The notes: a model not told the origin generated them from the letters alone. A stretch of DNA of 64,000 bases from Anaerolineae bacterium (GCA_013178295.1 JABLWW010000005.1:62001-126000); one strand, 5' to 3'; shown: positions 29,540 to 39,155, counted from the stretch's first letter. Program-made: numbers and translations.

Positions 29540-30085
29540 TCATTCAGATTTCTTTACCTGAACCTCGATATAAAGCGGGTCACCAAAGGCGTTTCCCTGC
29601 GGGTCAAAAGCCTGCCATACACTTCGATATTTTCCTGGCTCGTTTGGGGCGGTGAAGATAATTCGGATTGCCACACGACTGCCACTGCGTGCGGGAATAA
29701 GAGCCTGTTCCTTGATAGCGCCCATTTCTGACCCTGAGATCATGTTGATTTGGTAACCTTCCTCCCAGTTACAGCTTCCGCTGTTTTCGACTTCCCAGCG
29801 TTTATCAATTGTAGAGCCGGGTGCAACCAGTGTGCCATCTGGGACGGTCAGGTCGGACAGAAATGTCAGGTTATTGTTGCAAACGGCTGCCTGGGTTGCG
29901 GCGCTTTCTGCGGGGGACACCGTTGGGGTTTCGGTGGGGGGTAATGGTGTTGGCATCAGTGTGGGCGGGACAAAAAAGGGGCTTTGTTCTGAGTCGGGTG
30001 CTTGCCGGACAGACGAGATGCCGCATCCAGCTAGCGAAAAGATGAGGAGTGTTGCGATGAAAAGAGCTAGTCTCCGGTATGCCAT
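29540..30085 (-). CDS. NBR1-type Ig-like domain lipoprotein
   Basis: A 181-residue exported protein. The signal peptide has lipobox FSLAGC (Cys ~21), then a Pro/Thr linker. From residue ~70, TVPDGTLVAPGSTIDKRWEVENSGSCNW...YRSVWQAFDPQGNAFGDPLYIEVQV matches the NBR1 Ig-like fold, which has a conserved Trp in KRWEVENSG. Such domains are common on Chloroflexota surface proteins and are presumed adhesive. It starts 6 bp after recA on the same strand and may be read with it. Confidence 0.87.
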   Translation of the reverse strand: MAYRRLALFIATLLIFSLAGCGISSVRQAPDSEQSPFFVPPTLMPTPLPPTETPTVSPAESAATQAAVCNNNLTFLSDLTVPDGTLVAPGSTIDKRWEVENSGSCNWEEGYQINMISGSEMGAIKEQALIPARSGSRVAIRIIFTAPNEPGKYRSVWQAFDPQGNAFGDPLYIEVQVKKSE

Positions 30086-30091
30086 CCAGAG

Positions 30092-31180
30092 CTATTCCTC
30101 AGACCCATCTTCTTCTACCGAGAATGCCAAAGGCACGATGCCCCCTTGTGCCTTCTGACGGATGGCAGCTTCAATCTCGGCCGAAACGTCGAGATTTTGT
30201 CTCAAGAATTCCTTTGCGTTCTCGCGCCCCTGTGCCAGCCGGATCTCGCCATAGGAGAAAAAGGCGCCACGTTTCTGGATGATATCCAGTTGCGTTGCCA
30301 GGTCAATGATATCCCCGACTTTTGAAATTCCTTCGTCATACATGATATCGAACTCGGCCGTGCGGAAGGGAGGCGCCACTTTATTCTTTACCACCCTCAC
30401 GCGCACCCGATTGCCAATAATTTCTGCCCCTAGCTTGATGGACTGTATTCTGCGGATATCCAGGCGTACAGAGGTGTAAAATTTGAGAGCCAATCCTCCC
30501 GGTGTCGTTTCGGGGCTACCAAACATAACGCCAAGTTTCTGGCGCAGCTGGTTGGTGAAGATGACAGCTGTCTTGGTTTGGTTAATTGCGCCGGATAGTT
30601 TTCTTAATGCCTGCGACATTAGCCGTGCTTGCATTGCCATGGGTGCGTCGCCCATATCGCCTTCAATTTCAGCACGCGGCACAAGCGCTGCCACCGAGTC
30701 AATCACCACCAGATCAACTGCGCCTGAGCGCACAAGTGTTTCGGTGATTTCCAGAGCCTGTTCGCCTGTATCGGGTTGAGAGATAAGCAGGTCGTGGATA
30801 TTGACGCCCAGTTTGGTGGCATAGGCTGGGTCAAGGGCATGTTCCATGTCAACGTAAGCCACAGTGCCGCCCTGTTTTTGCGATTCGGCTGCTGCATGAA
30901 GACAAAGGGTGGTTTTTCCTGATGCCTCAGGCCCATAAATTTCAGTGATGCGGCCGCGCGGATACCCACCTACGCCCAGCGCCAGATCGAGTGAAAGCGA
31001 TCCAGTTGGTATGACGTCAACTGCCAGATGGTGCGCTTCTCCCAGCCGCATGATGGAGCCGTCTCCATAGCGTTTGATGATATCCGTTAAAGCTTTGTCC
31101 AGAACAGCACTTTTAGCTTCATCTCTCTGGGTGTTTTGCACTGGCAAGGGTTGGGTTGCTGAAACCGGTTTTCGAGCCAT
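30092..31180 (-). CDS. recA: Recombinase RecA
   Basis: A 362-residue ATP-dependent strand-exchange protein. Motifs are [32 protein letters not shown] (Walker A GPEASGKT), the Walker B stretch [30 protein letters not shown] (L2 loop) and [18 protein letters not shown] short non-conserved N-terminal extension precedes the core. GAGGAG lies a few nt before the ATG. A near-consensus promoter and a candidate LexA-type site lie upstream, consistent with damage induction. Confidence 0.98.
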   Translation of the reverse strand: MARKPVSATQPLPVQNTQRDEAKSAVLDKALTDIIKRYGDGSIMRLGEAHHLAVDVIPTGSLSLDLALGVGGYPRGRITEIYGPEASGKTTLCLHAAAESQKQGGTVAYVDMEHALDPAYATKLGVNIHDLLISQPDTGEQALEITETLVRSGAVDLVVIDSVAALVPRAEIEGDMGDAPMAMQARLMSQALRKLSGAINQTKTAVIFTNQLRQKLGVMFGSPETTPGGLALKFYTSVRLDIRRIQSIKLGAEIIGNRVRVRVVKNKVAPPFRTAEFDIMYDEGISKVGDIIDLATQLDIIQKRGAFFSYGEIRLAQGRENAKEFLRQNLDVSAEIEAAIRQKAQGGIVPLAFSVEEDGSEE

Positions 31181-31207
31181 TTGTTACTCCTCATGGTAGA
31201 TGTATAG

Positions 31208-31235
31208 ATTATATATCTCATTTTTATTTTGGCAA
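31208..31235 (-). promoter_or_regulatory. recA promoter
   Basis: On the minus strand, TTGCCA (31235-31230), 16-bp spacer and a perfect TATAAT (31213-31208), 28 bp before the recA ATG. Confidence 0.78.
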
Positions 31236-31258
31236 GTACAAACCATGAACATATTTTA

Positions 31259-31270
31259 GTACATTTGTTC
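31259..31270. promoter_or_regulatory. Candidate LexA/SOS-like box between recA and the acyl-CoA ligase gene
   Basis: GTACATTTGTTC differs at one position from the Gram-positive-type GAAC-N4-GTTC box. A further GAAC is at 31247-31250. It lies about 24 bp upstream of the recA -35 box. Binding is inference. Confidence 0.4.
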
Positions 31271-31304
31271 GATGCGTCAAGGGTTTTGAAGTGTCAATTT
31301 CAGG

Positions 31305-31310
31305 TATAAT
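31305..31310 (+). promoter_or_regulatory. -10 box, probable promoter of the acyl-CoA ligase gene
   Basis: A perfect TATAAT 56 bp before the ATG at 31366. The -35 region is poor (TTTTGAAG a little too close), so activation by a regulator is possible. Confidence 0.45.
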
Positions 31311-31365
31311 TACGTTCAAGCGGTATCCATTTCCAAAAGATATTTAGAAAGGTAATCACCAGTCA

Positions 31366-33462
31366 ATGACAGACAAGCTCATTAACTTTTTTAAGCCGCG
31401 TGGGGTAGCTCTGATTGGGGCGTCTTCGAATCCTGGCAAGTTAAGTTATGGCATTCTGAAAAATATGATTTCATACGGGTATCAGGGTAGTGTTTACCCG
31501 GTTAACCCAGGCAATCAGGAGATTTTGGGTTTGAAATGTTACCCCAGCATTAGCGAAGTGCCTGACCCAGTTGACCTTGCGGTGGTGATATTACCAGCGC
31601 CTGCCGTTCCAGAAGTTGTTGAGGCGTGCGGGCAGCGCGGTTTGCAGGCTGTCAATATTATATCCGGCGGTTTTCGGGAGGTGGGAGCAGAGGGGTATGA
31701 GCTTGAAAAGCGTTGTTTGGAGATTGCATCCCGCTATCAGATGCGTCTGATTGGTCCCAATTGCGTTGGCACCATGGATCTGTATAGTGGGTTGAATACG
31801 ACGTTTATCCGTGGTGTGCCTGACACGGGTAGTATTGGTTTTATCTCGCAGTCTGGAGCTGTTTGCGGTGCGGTTGTAGATCTGGTGGCAGGCAAGGGCA
31901 TCGGATTTTCGTATTTTGTCAGCATGGGTAACGAAGCCGATGTTACCGAGACAGACCTGATTGAATTTCTGAACAAGGATGAAAATACTCGTGTCATTGC
32001 TGCCTATGTTGAAGCAATTAGCGATGGCCCTCGGTTTATCAGGGTTGCCAGCCAGGTGACTCGTCATAAGCCAATCGTGATTTTAAAGGCTGGTCACTCT
32101 GATGCTGGCGCTAGAGCTGTCTCTTCGCATACTGGTTCGCTGGCTGGCAGCATCGCAGCATACGATGCTGCATTTCGCCAGAGCGGCGTTATCGTTGCCA
32201 ATACGGTGGCTGAACTGTTTGATATTTCCTTTGCGCTCTCTGTGCAGCCTTTGCCGGTTGGGAATCGGGTTGCCATCGTGACCAATTCAGGGGGGCCGGC
32301 GGCATTGGCGTCTGACAGTCTTGCGGCAAACGGGTTGCAGCTGGGTGATTTGAGTTTGGATACCAAAGCAAAACTGCGTGAGTTTTTGGTGCCCAGCGCT
32401 CAGGTAAACAATCCCGTTGACATGCTTGGCGGGGCAACGCCAGAAGAGTATGCCCGCGCCCTTGAGTGTGTGCTCAAAGACCCGGGAATTGATACGGCTC
32501 TGGTAATACAGGTGCCGACTTCTCTTGTGAATCCTGTGGAGAGCGCAACAAAAATAGGTGAGACGGCTGCAAAGTCCGAAAAACCTGTCATTGTCTGTCT
32601 GATGGGGGATGCAAGCATTCAGGAGGCACGCAATACGCTTCATCGGTTAAAGGTGCCAATGTATGTTTATCCCGAACAGGCTGGCAGGGTGTATGGGGCA
32701 ATGCTCAATTACAAGAGATGGCTTGACACGTCGCCCGCTGGGGAGATGCCAGGATTTAGCGCTGATAGACAGATGGCGCAAAGACAATTTGACAGTGTAA
32801 AAGCGATTAAGAACATTGGCGAGGCGCACATTCGTCCTCTGTTGCAAACTTATGGCATTCCTCTCATTCCTGCAGAGCTTGCTCGATCGGCGGAGGAGTC
32901 TGTACGCCATGCAGAAAAGTTAGGATACCCCGTTGCACTGAAGATTGTCTCACCGGACATTTTGCACAAGTCAGATGCTGGTGGTATACGTCTCAATCTG
33001 AGTACTCCCCAATTGGTTGAACAAGCGTATCAGGAGATGATGGAAAAACTGGCAGCCGCATTCCCGGATGCCAGATTGGAAGGTGTGCTGGTAGAACCTA
33101 TGGCTGCCAAAGGGCATGAGGTTATCGTAGGCATGAAACGCGACCCGCAATTTGGCCCGCTCATGATGTTTGGTCTGGGTGGTGTGTATGTGGAGCTATT
33201 TACTGATGTGGCTTTCCGTGTGGCACCCCTGAATGCTCAGACGGCGCTGGAAATGATATTTGAAACCAAAGCAGGAAAATTGCTTAAGGGCGTGCGCGGA
33301 CAGAAACCGGCGGACGTAGAGGCTGTTGTTGATTGCATTTTGCGGCTGGCACAGCTGGCTCTTGACTTTCCGGAGATTGCTGAAGTAGAGGTGAACCCGT
33401 TGCTGGTTTTCGAACAAGGTAAAGGTGCAACTGGCTTGGATGCGCGTGCCATTCTGTTGTAG
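31366..33462 (+). CDS. ADP-forming acetate/acyl-CoA ligase, fused alpha-beta subunits
   Basis: A 698-residue enzyme that makes ATP from an acyl-CoA, ADP and phosphate, typical of fermenters of peptides and sugars. Residues ~1-130 are a CoA-binding Rossmann domain (PRGVALIGASSNPGKLSYGIL). Two succinyl-CoA-ligase-like domains follow (FISQSGAVCGAVVDLV, then SSHTGSLAGS with the phosphohistidine). From ~460 comes an ATP-grasp domain (LGYPVALKIVSPDILHKSDAGGIRLNL, VEVNPLLV). The alpha-beta order in one chain matches the fused Acd/Pat-like type. It is transcribed away from recA. Confidence 0.93.
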   Translation: MTDKLINFFKPRGVALIGASSNPGKLSYGILKNMISYGYQGSVYPVNPGNQEILGLKCYPSISEVPDPVDLAVVILPAPAVPEVVEACGQRGLQAVNIISGGFREVGAEGYELEKRCLEIASRYQMRLIGPNCVGTMDLYSGLNTTFIRGVPDTGSIGFISQSGAVCGAVVDLVAGKGIGFSYFVSMGNEADVTETDLIEFLNKDENTRVIAAYVEAISDGPRFIRVASQVTRHKPIVILKAGHSDAGARAVSSHTGSLAGSIAAYDAAFRQSGVIVANTVAELFDISFALSVQPLPVGNRVAIVTNSGGPAALASDSLAANGLQLGDLSLDTKAKLREFLVPSAQVNNPVDMLGGATPEEYARALECVLKDPGIDTALVIQVPTSLVNPVESATKIGETAAKSEKPVIVCLMGDASIQEARNTLHRLKVPMYVYPEQAGRVYGAMLNYKRWLDTSPAGEMPGFSADRQMAQRQFDSVKAIKNIGEAHIRPLLQTYGIPLIPAELARSAEESVRHAEKLGYPVALKIVSPDILHKSDAGGIRLNLSTPQLVEQAYQEMMEKLAAAFPDARLEGVLVEPMAAKGHEVIVGMKRDPQFGPLMMFGLGGVYVELFTDVAFRVAPLNAQTALEMIFETKAGKLLKGVRGQKPADVEAVVDCILRLAQLALDFPEIAEVEVNPLLVFEQGKGATGLDARAILL

Positions 33463-33479
33463 AAGATTGCGGTAACCAT

Positions 33480-33512
33480 TGGGCTTTCAGCAGGGGGCAA
33501 TTTGAAAGCCCA
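33480..33512 (+). other. Stable hairpin after the acyl-CoA ligase gene
   Basis: 10-bp inverted repeat TGGGCTTTCA / TGAAAGCCCA with a 13-nt loop, not followed by a T run. It may end or protect the upstream message. Confidence 0.5.
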
Positions 33513-33615
33513 TGATCATCATGACAAAAATTGTAAAGCCATTGCAAGGTTTGGATGGCAAGGTTTGAGAGATAATGTAGAAAACCATCTAAACCTTACT
33601 GGGAGAGTTATTGGA

Positions 33616-34005
33616 ATGCGAATTCTTGTCATCGATGATGACCCTTGTACCACAGAATTACTCACGATGATTTTAAAGCCTATTAGTACCAATATCCTTA
33701 CTGCCCATAGCGGACGCGAGGGTGTCCGTATGGCAAAGGATTGCTCACCGGATGTTATCGTGCTTGACATGATGATGCCTGATTTGGACGGCGTGCAAAG
33801 CTGCCGCGAAATTCGCGAATTTACTTCCGTCCCCATCTTAATTGTTTCCTCGGCAGGACAGCCAAATCTGATTGCAGAAGCGCTTAACGCTGGCGCAGAT
33901 GACTATCTTGTCAAACCGGTCACGCGTGATATTCTGGCTGCCACTGTCAATAAGTTTTTACGCCGCCGCCCTCATTACACAAGGCCTGCAATAGCAACAG
34001 TTTGA
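33616..34005 (+). CDS. Single-domain response regulator (receiver only)
   Basis: A 129-residue receiver domain with no output domain: acidic pocket VIDDDP, phospho-acceptor Asp in VIVLDMMMPDLDG, Ser in LIVSSAG and the lysine of DDYLVKPV. About ten basic or polar residues follow. It probably works as a phospho-relay or protein-binding switch, or is missing a distant partner kinase. No kinase gene is near. The open frame reaches 33502, but ATG 33616 begins the fold exactly. Confidence 0.9.
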   Translation: MRILVIDDDPCTTELLTMILKPISTNILTAHSGREGVRMAKDCSPDVIVLDMMMPDLDGVQSCREIREFTSVPILIVSSAGQPNLIAEALNAGADDYLVKPVTRDILAATVNKFLRRRPHYTRPAIATV

Positions 34006-34061
34006 GCCAGTAAATCCCTTTTGTAGTAGAATAAAGAAAAATTGGTTTTGGAGTTGCAGAT

Positions 34062-34358
34062 TTGCAAACCTGTTCGCGTTGTCATTCGCTTGTTGCGGAT
34101 ACGATTGACCAGTGTCCCGTTTGTCAGGGGAGTCTGGAGGAGCTTTCGGAGGCAAAGCTTGCCCTGACGAGGTTGCGAGCAAACCCCCGTATCCTTTCGA
34201 TACGCATCTCTGTTGCGCCTGATGCCTGCCCGGAGTGTCAAAAGATACAGGGCAATTACGAAAAAGACAACGTGCCCGCATTACCTGTAGAGGGGTGTTC
34301 TCATGAACACGGATGCCGGTGTTTTTATGACCCTGTGCTGGGCGAAATCTATCCCTGA
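34062..34358 (+). CDS. Small double zinc-ribbon-like protein, TTG start
   Basis: A 98-residue protein with two cysteine clusters: CSRCHSLVADTIDQCPVC at the N terminus and CPECQKIQGNYEKDNVPALPVEGCSHEHGCRC in the C-terminal half. The second pattern resembles the zinc site of phage-portal or minor-head-associated small domains (CxxC...GCxHxxGCRC), but no phage genes are near. The start is a TTG with GGAG 8 nt upstream; no ATG is available. Function unknown. Confidence 0.68.
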   Translation: MQTCSRCHSLVADTIDQCPVCQGSLEELSEAKLALTRLRANPRILSIRISVAPDACPECQKIQGNYEKDNVPALPVEGCSHEHGCRCFYDPVLGEIYP

Positions 34359-34381
34359 TATTTAGGAAAGGCAGTGTCTAT

Positions 34382-35233
34382 ATGGATGAGCAAAAAGTGG
34401 GTATGTTCAGTAAGGGGCGTTGGCTGCTGTTGATTGTCCTCCCGTTGGTGATGGGTATTTTGTTGTCAATAGCGGTTCCGCAGCCCATCATTGGTCTGAT
34501 TTATTTTAACGACGCGATTTACGATTTTAGCGCCAAGGAATTGATTACGCAGTTAACATACGCGCGGGATCATCCTGAAGTTCGCGCGGTGGTAATTGTT
34601 CTTAACAGCCCAGGCGGGACAGTCGTTGACACCGAAGCTGTCTATATGGAAATTGCACGTCTACGTGAAAAGAAGCCGGTCATCACACTCATTGAGGGCA
34701 TGGCCGCTAGCGGCGGGTATTACGTTGCTGTAGGGACTGACTATATTATTGCCAAGCCCAGCTCGGAAGTTGGCAATGTGGGTGTGCTTACGTACCTTCC
34801 TGATATTCCCAGTGTGGAGGAGGATCTATACTCGACAGGCCCTTATAAACTGTGGGGGTCGCCGCGCGACACTGTTATCCGCGAGCTTGAGATGATCAAA
34901 CAGGGCTTTTTGCAGGCTGTTCTTCTTGGGAGAGGTAAAGCGCTTAAGACGGATGAGCAAACGATTCTGCGCGGTCAGATCTGGCTAGGGTCGGAAGCTT
35001 TGCGCATGGGGCTGGTGGATCAGCTGGGGTCGCTCAGCCACGCCATTGAAAAAGCGGCGGCAATGGCGCGAGTCTCTCATTATCGCAGTGAAGATTTGCG
35101 CCCTCTCTCAGGTTTGCCGGAGATTTCTTACTTACCGTTTTTTGTGGAATACCCAGATGGTCGTCTGACGTCTTATCCCCGCAAACCAGGTATTTATTTG
35201 CTCTACATTCCTACCATGGAGGGTGCGCGATGA
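34382..35233 (+). CDS. sppA: S49 family signal peptide peptidase (SppA-like)
   Basis: A 283-residue membrane-anchored serine protease. A hydrophobic anchor at about residues 14-34 is followed by a ClpP-like fold: VVIVLNSPGGTVVDTEAVYMEI, EGMAASGGYYVAVGTDYIIAKPSSEVGNVGVL (nucleophile Ser in AASGGYY) and GQIWLGSEALRMGLVDQLGS. It is the short single-domain type. It overlaps the next gene by 4 bp (ATGA). Confidence 0.88.
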   Translation: MDEQKVGMFSKGRWLLLIVLPLVMGILLSIAVPQPIIGLIYFNDAIYDFSAKELITQLTYARDHPEVRAVVIVLNSPGGTVVDTEAVYMEIARLREKKPVITLIEGMAASGGYYVAVGTDYIIAKPSSEVGNVGVLTYLPDIPSVEEDLYSTGPYKLWGSPRDTVIRELEMIKQGFLQAVLLGRGKALKTDEQTILRGQIWLGSEALRMGLVDQLGSLSHAIEKAAAMARVSHYRSEDLRPLSGLPEISYLPFFVEYPDGRLTSYPRKPGIYLLYIPTMEGAR

Positions 35234-36840
35234 GAAGCCGATCTTTGTTTGTAGTGCTGATTTTTTTGATTTTGCCTGTTCTGGCGCGCACGCTTTGGTT
35301 CTATCAGGGGGTGTATCAACGTGAAGAGAAGGTTGCGACACCTGACTACTTAAGCCTGAAGATGCCCCTTCCGAATCTGGCTACACCTGCTCCTAAAACT
35401 ACCCCGATTGCCAGCATGGTGGGGATTGCCCAACAGCCGTTGATACTGTTTGATTATGCTCATGCCAACAGTTTTACGCTATCTGAGATTGATCGTCTTG
35501 TGCACGAGCTTTCTTCGCGTGGCGCTCAGGTTGATTTATCCTCTGAAAGTGATAGCCTGGACTATCTGTTGCGGAGAGCGGCCGCGTATGTGGTCTTGAC
35601 GCCTACTGTTGCTTTCACCCCAGGCGAAATCCAGGCTGTTTCTCGTTTTGTCCAACGTGGTGGGAGATTTTTGGTGATAACCGATCCCACCCGCAATTAC
35701 GGCTACGCTAACTTTGAGTTGGATGAGTTCTTCCAAACGTCGCCTACTTCGTCTAATCTCAGCAGTGTGGACATTGTCAATCAACTTTTATCCACGTTTG
35801 GTATCGCTTTTGTGGATGATTATCTTTACGATATGACTGAGAACGAGGGAAACTTTCGTAACATCGTTCTTTCCAATTTTGTTGAGGATGTTGTTACCAA
35901 AGGGTTAACCAAGGTCGTTTTTTACAGCGCACATTCGATACAGAGCAGTCAGAAAACACTCCTTGAGGGCAATCCTAGCACGCTTTCCTCTAAAACCGAT
36001 CAAGGTGGTGACGTGGTGGTTGCGGCGAGCGCTTCTGAGGGCAACGTGTTGGCGATAGGAGACCTTACCTTCATGATTGCACCGTATTATCTGGTGCAGG
36101 ACAATAGCCGATTGATTGGCAATATTGCCCATTTTCTTGTTTCGGCAAACAAGCAACATGATCTATTGAATTTTCCCTTCCTGTTTTCCAAACCTGTCGA
36201 TATCGTTGTGGGTGAAAATATTGACATGGACAGTGAGACGATATCCAAACTCACTGATCTTCAACAGCATTTCGAGCGTTTGGGTTTGAAGGTCGGGTTT
36301 GCTGAAAAAGAGCAGCAAGATCATGATCTGATCATTCTGGACACTTACCCGCCTCAAAAGGATTATCAGCAGTTTATTGATCCTTTTGAGCTGCGATTTG
36401 TTACAGATGAGTTAGAAGAAACTGTGAGTGGTAGCTCGGATGGTAGAGGAGCATCTTCTGCGGGGAATGGTGTAGATGGAGGCGAAAAACCCAACAAGGT
36501 CATTATCCCAGGGTTTGGGAAGTTGAAAACGAGCGACGTCAGCTTGCTGCTTTTCCTGCCGAGTTCGGACCAGAATGTAGCTGTGGTATTGGCAAAGGAC
36601 AGCAAAGCGGTCTACGAAGTCATCGATCAAATTACCAGCGGGCTTTCGAATTGCATTCTGGAACAGGGGAAGCTGGCTATCTGCCCGGCAACTGGGAGCG
36701 AAGACGAAGATATTTTCTCAGATTATGAGGATAGTGGGTACGATTGGGATAGCTGGGAAGAGGAATATGATCTTGAAAGCCAAACTGAAACACCGCTTCC
36801 AACCGCGTTGCCTTACCCGACGCCCTTGCCTTCACCTTGA
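35230..36840 (+). CDS. Membrane-anchored GldG/DUF4350-like protein
   Basis: A 536-residue protein with one N-terminal membrane segment (residues 5-24) and an extracytoplasmic body. VDLSSESDSLDYLLRRAAAYVVLTPTVAFTPGEIQAVSRFVQRGGRFLVITDPT resembles the GldG/DUF4350 glutaminase-amidotransferase-like fold used by ABC-type or gliding accessory proteins. A very acidic tail (about 480-510, EDEDIFSDYEDSGYDWDSWEEEYDLE) ends in a Pro/Thr stretch. It is translationally coupled to the S49 protease, so the pair likely acts together at the membrane. Precise function unknown. Confidence 0.68.
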   Translation: MRSRSLFVVLIFLILPVLARTLWFYQGVYQREEKVATPDYLSLKMPLPNLATPAPKTTPIASMVGIAQQPLILFDYAHANSFTLSEIDRLVHELSSRGAQVDLSSESDSLDYLLRRAAAYVVLTPTVAFTPGEIQAVSRFVQRGGRFLVITDPTRNYGYANFELDEFFQTSPTSSNLSSVDIVNQLLSTFGIAFVDDYLYDMTENEGNFRNIVLSNFVEDVVTKGLTKVVFYSAHSIQSSQKTLLEGNPSTLSSKTDQGGDVVVAASASEGNVLAIGDLTFMIAPYYLVQDNSRLIGNIAHFLVSANKQHDLLNFPFLFSKPVDIVVGENIDMDSETISKLTDLQQHFERLGLKVGFAEKEQQDHDLIILDTYPPQKDYQQFIDPFELRFVTDELEETVSGSSDGRGASSAGNGVDGGEKPNKVIIPGFGKLKTSDVSLLLFLPSSDQNVAVVLAKDSKAVYEVIDQITSGLSNCILEQGKLAICPATGSEDEDIFSDYEDSGYDWDSWEEEYDLESQTETPLPTALPYPTPLPSP

Positions 36841-36855
36841 TCTGCGCGCTGCAAT

Positions 36856-37629
36856 TTACGTGTTAGAGGCGACCTCGATCAGTTGAAGAAGCGCTGCTGC
36901 CACATCTCGAGGCGCCTCCAGCATGGGCATGTGTCCTGCCTGAGGCACTTCCACAAACCAGGCTTTGCTCAACAATTGTGCTGTTGTACGGGCTTTCTCC
37001 ACAGGGAGAATGGGGTCTTCTTTACCCGCAATGACGACTGCTGGAACATCCATGGATGACAGCTCCTGGGTCATGTCGGTACGCTCAGCCATGCCTTTCA
37101 AGGAATTGATCATTCCGGTGGGGCTGGTGTTCATCATGATTGACTCCAGTTGATTTGCCAGCTCGGGGTTAATGGTCAATTTAGTGCCCATATCCTTGAT
37201 CAGCGGCAACACTCCACGCCGCTTGATTTTTTCGATCATCAAATATCTGCCCTGTCTGCGCTCGGGGTTATCGCTGGCTGCATGAGTGGCAACCAACCCT
37301 AAGCCTGCCAGACGCCATGGGAACGCGTGTGCAAAAGCCAGACTTACATATCCCCCCATCGAATGTCCTACTACGACGGCGCGCTCTATTTTCAAGTCGT
37401 CTAATAATGCCACAATGTCTTCAGCCAGCAAACGCATGGTGTACATCTCATCTGTTACCGGCGAGCGACCATGTCCGCGCAGGTCAGGCAAGATCAAACG
37501 CGCTTTGCTTGCCAGTTCTGGCACGACTGGTTGCCAGATAGTGTGATCTAGCGGGAACCCGTGCAGCAAAACTACTGGGAAACCTTTTCCTTCCTCTTCA
37601 TAAAACAGCTTAACTGGCTGATATTCCAT
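36856..37629 (-). CDS. Alpha/beta hydrolase
   Basis: A 257-residue hydrolase: oxyanion HGFPLDH, nucleophile elbow GHSMGG, Asp in AGKEDPILP and His in QAGHMPML form the triad. It is closest in feel to 3-oxoadipate enol-lactonase or BioH-like esterases, but the substrate cannot be told. GGAGAAGAAGAGG directly precedes the ATG at 37629, inside the end of the upstream nucleotidyltransferase gene, so the two are coupled. Confidence 0.88.
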   Translation of the reverse strand: MEYQPVKLFYEEEGKGFPVVLLHGFPLDHTIWQPVVPELASKARLILPDLRGHGRSPVTDEMYTMRLLAEDIVALLDDLKIERAVVVGHSMGGYVSLAFAHAFPWRLAGLGLVATHAASDNPERRQGRYLMIEKIKRRGVLPLIKDMGTKLTINPELANQLESIMMNTSPTGMINSLKGMAERTDMTQELSSMDVPAVVIAGKEDPILPVEKARTTAQLLSKAWFVEVPQAGHMPMLEAPRDVAAALLQLIEVASNT

Positions 37630-39130
37630 CCTCTTCTTCTCCTTCTGCGTGGTTTTCGAAGCTCTTGATCCAATGTTCAACAAAAGATAAGGCTTGCTGG
37701 CGGTTTTGTATCTCGCCTGCTGCTTGAGCTTCTCTCACCGCTTCAATGATAACACCAATTTGTGGCCCAGGAGCCAACCCAAATATTCTTTGCAGGTCAT
37801 CGCCATTTAATAGAATTTTGGGGTTAATAATATCACCAATTTCATTCCAGTAAGCATCTAGCATCACCTGGCAGATGTTGATTGCGGTCTCCCATTTCTC
37901 TTGAGAAAGTGTGACACCATAGTTAGCCAGCATATCTGCAAGAAACAAAATGATGACTTCAATTCCTGCTCCCTGACAATTGCGGAAGAAGCGGTAAATT
38001 TCGCGCCGCGAGGGTACTTGTCCATTCTCCATGATGGGCGACAGTGCATTTTGCTGGCGCACGATCTTCTCAATGTGTTTAACCTCTGCGGCGCTGAGCT
38101 TAAGCTCACGGGCGCGCTTCGTTGCGGACTGTGCCGCGTGGATGCTATCCATATGGTATGCGATTGAGGTTTGTGCTGATTTGTCCGCTTTGTGATAGAG
38201 CGCTGCAAATTGTAAGAGAGAGCGTCGCGTCCTGTCTATGTTCAATGGTGCGGCAAAATATGTTTTCAATGACTGAGTATAATTTCCAATTCTTAACTTC
38301 AGAAACCCATAAACAGGATTGTTGAGTTTTTCCCGTACTGTTTCCCCACACAGGATCACCAGGATAGAGAATAAGCTTTGCATGGTGGAGAGAGTATGCT
38401 CCCATACGGTCTCTGGATAGGGTGAGGTGTTCTGGAGATTCTTCTGGGCGGTAAGCTCGGGAAATAATACATCTGTTACTTGCAGTTGATCCAGCAAACG
38501 TATCGCAGCCGCTGCATATTCACTGTCTAGGATACGGAAAATCTCATCACGCTGCCGTTCCCCAGACACTTGTGGCAGCAAGCTTATTCCTTCTTGAATG
38601 GCTTGTTTTAAAGAAACATGCATTCTGAGTCCATACTCCAGAGAGAATCTAACGGCTCTCAGGATGCGGACAGGGTCATTTGTGATGGAGTCGGGAGAAC
38701 ATGGGCGTAATATTGCCTCATGCAGGTCGCGCGCTCCCCCTAATGGGTCAATCAACTGATGGGGTGATTGCAGGTCAAAAGCCATGGCGTTGATGGTGAA
38801 ATCACGCTCGCGAAGGTCGGCTTCCAGAGTATCCCCTCTCTGAGAGGCAAAATCTACTTCAAGTTTTTGACCATTGGGATATAAAATGACTCGCGCAGTA
38901 TTGCGAGCGTTATCCAAGACATAGAAATGTCCCTGCAGACGGTTTGCCACTTTGCGGGCGATACCACAAGCATCGTTTTGTACCAGCAGGTCAATATCTC
39001 GGGTGGGACGGTTGCGCAATATGTCTCTGGGTACGCCGCCGACAAGATAAACCGCTAAATTTCTTTCCTGGCAGATTGAGAACACTTGTTCGAGTACATG
39101 GCTTGCTGGCAGGTGAGAAAACTTGCTCAA
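37610..39130 (-). CDS. CCA tRNA nucleotidyltransferase/poly(A) polymerase family protein
   Basis: A 506-residue class II nucleotidyltransferase. The N-terminal catalytic head has YLVGGVPRDILRNRPTRDIDLLV (the GG and DxD metal site), RDFTINAMAFDL and LIDPLGGARDL. The neck has LRPCSPDSITNDPVRILRAVRFSLEYGL, followed by helical body and an HD-like region. It could add the CCA end to tRNA or poly(A) tails. The start looks to be TTG at 39130 with GAGGT 6 nt upstream; no better ATG is in frame. Confidence 0.9.
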   Translation of the reverse strand: MSKFSHLPASHVLEQVFSICQERNLAVYLVGGVPRDILRNRPTRDIDLLVQNDACGIARKVANRLQGHFYVLDNARNTARVILYPNGQKLEVDFASQRGDTLEADLRERDFTINAMAFDLQSPHQLIDPLGGARDLHEAILRPCSPDSITNDPVRILRAVRFSLEYGLRMHVSLKQAIQEGISLLPQVSGERQRDEIFRILDSEYAAAAIRLLDQLQVTDVLFPELTAQKNLQNTSPYPETVWEHTLSTMQSLFSILVILCGETVREKLNNPVYGFLKLRIGNYTQSLKTYFAAPLNIDRTRRSLLQFAALYHKADKSAQTSIAYHMDSIHAAQSATKRARELKLSAAEVKHIEKIVRQQNALSPIMENGQVPSRREIYRFFRNCQGAGIEVIILFLADMLANYGVTLSQEKWETAINICQVMLDAYWNEIGDIINPKILLNGDDLQRIFGLAPGPQIGVIIEAVREAQAAGEIQNRQQALSFVEHWIKSFENHAEGEEEDGISAS

Positions 39131-39155
39131 AACGACCTCAACACCAGCCGACGCT

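Noticed and set aside
33502..33615. N-terminal extension of the receiver protein
   Set aside because: It overlaps the intergenic hairpin and adds non-conserved residues; the fold begins at 33616.
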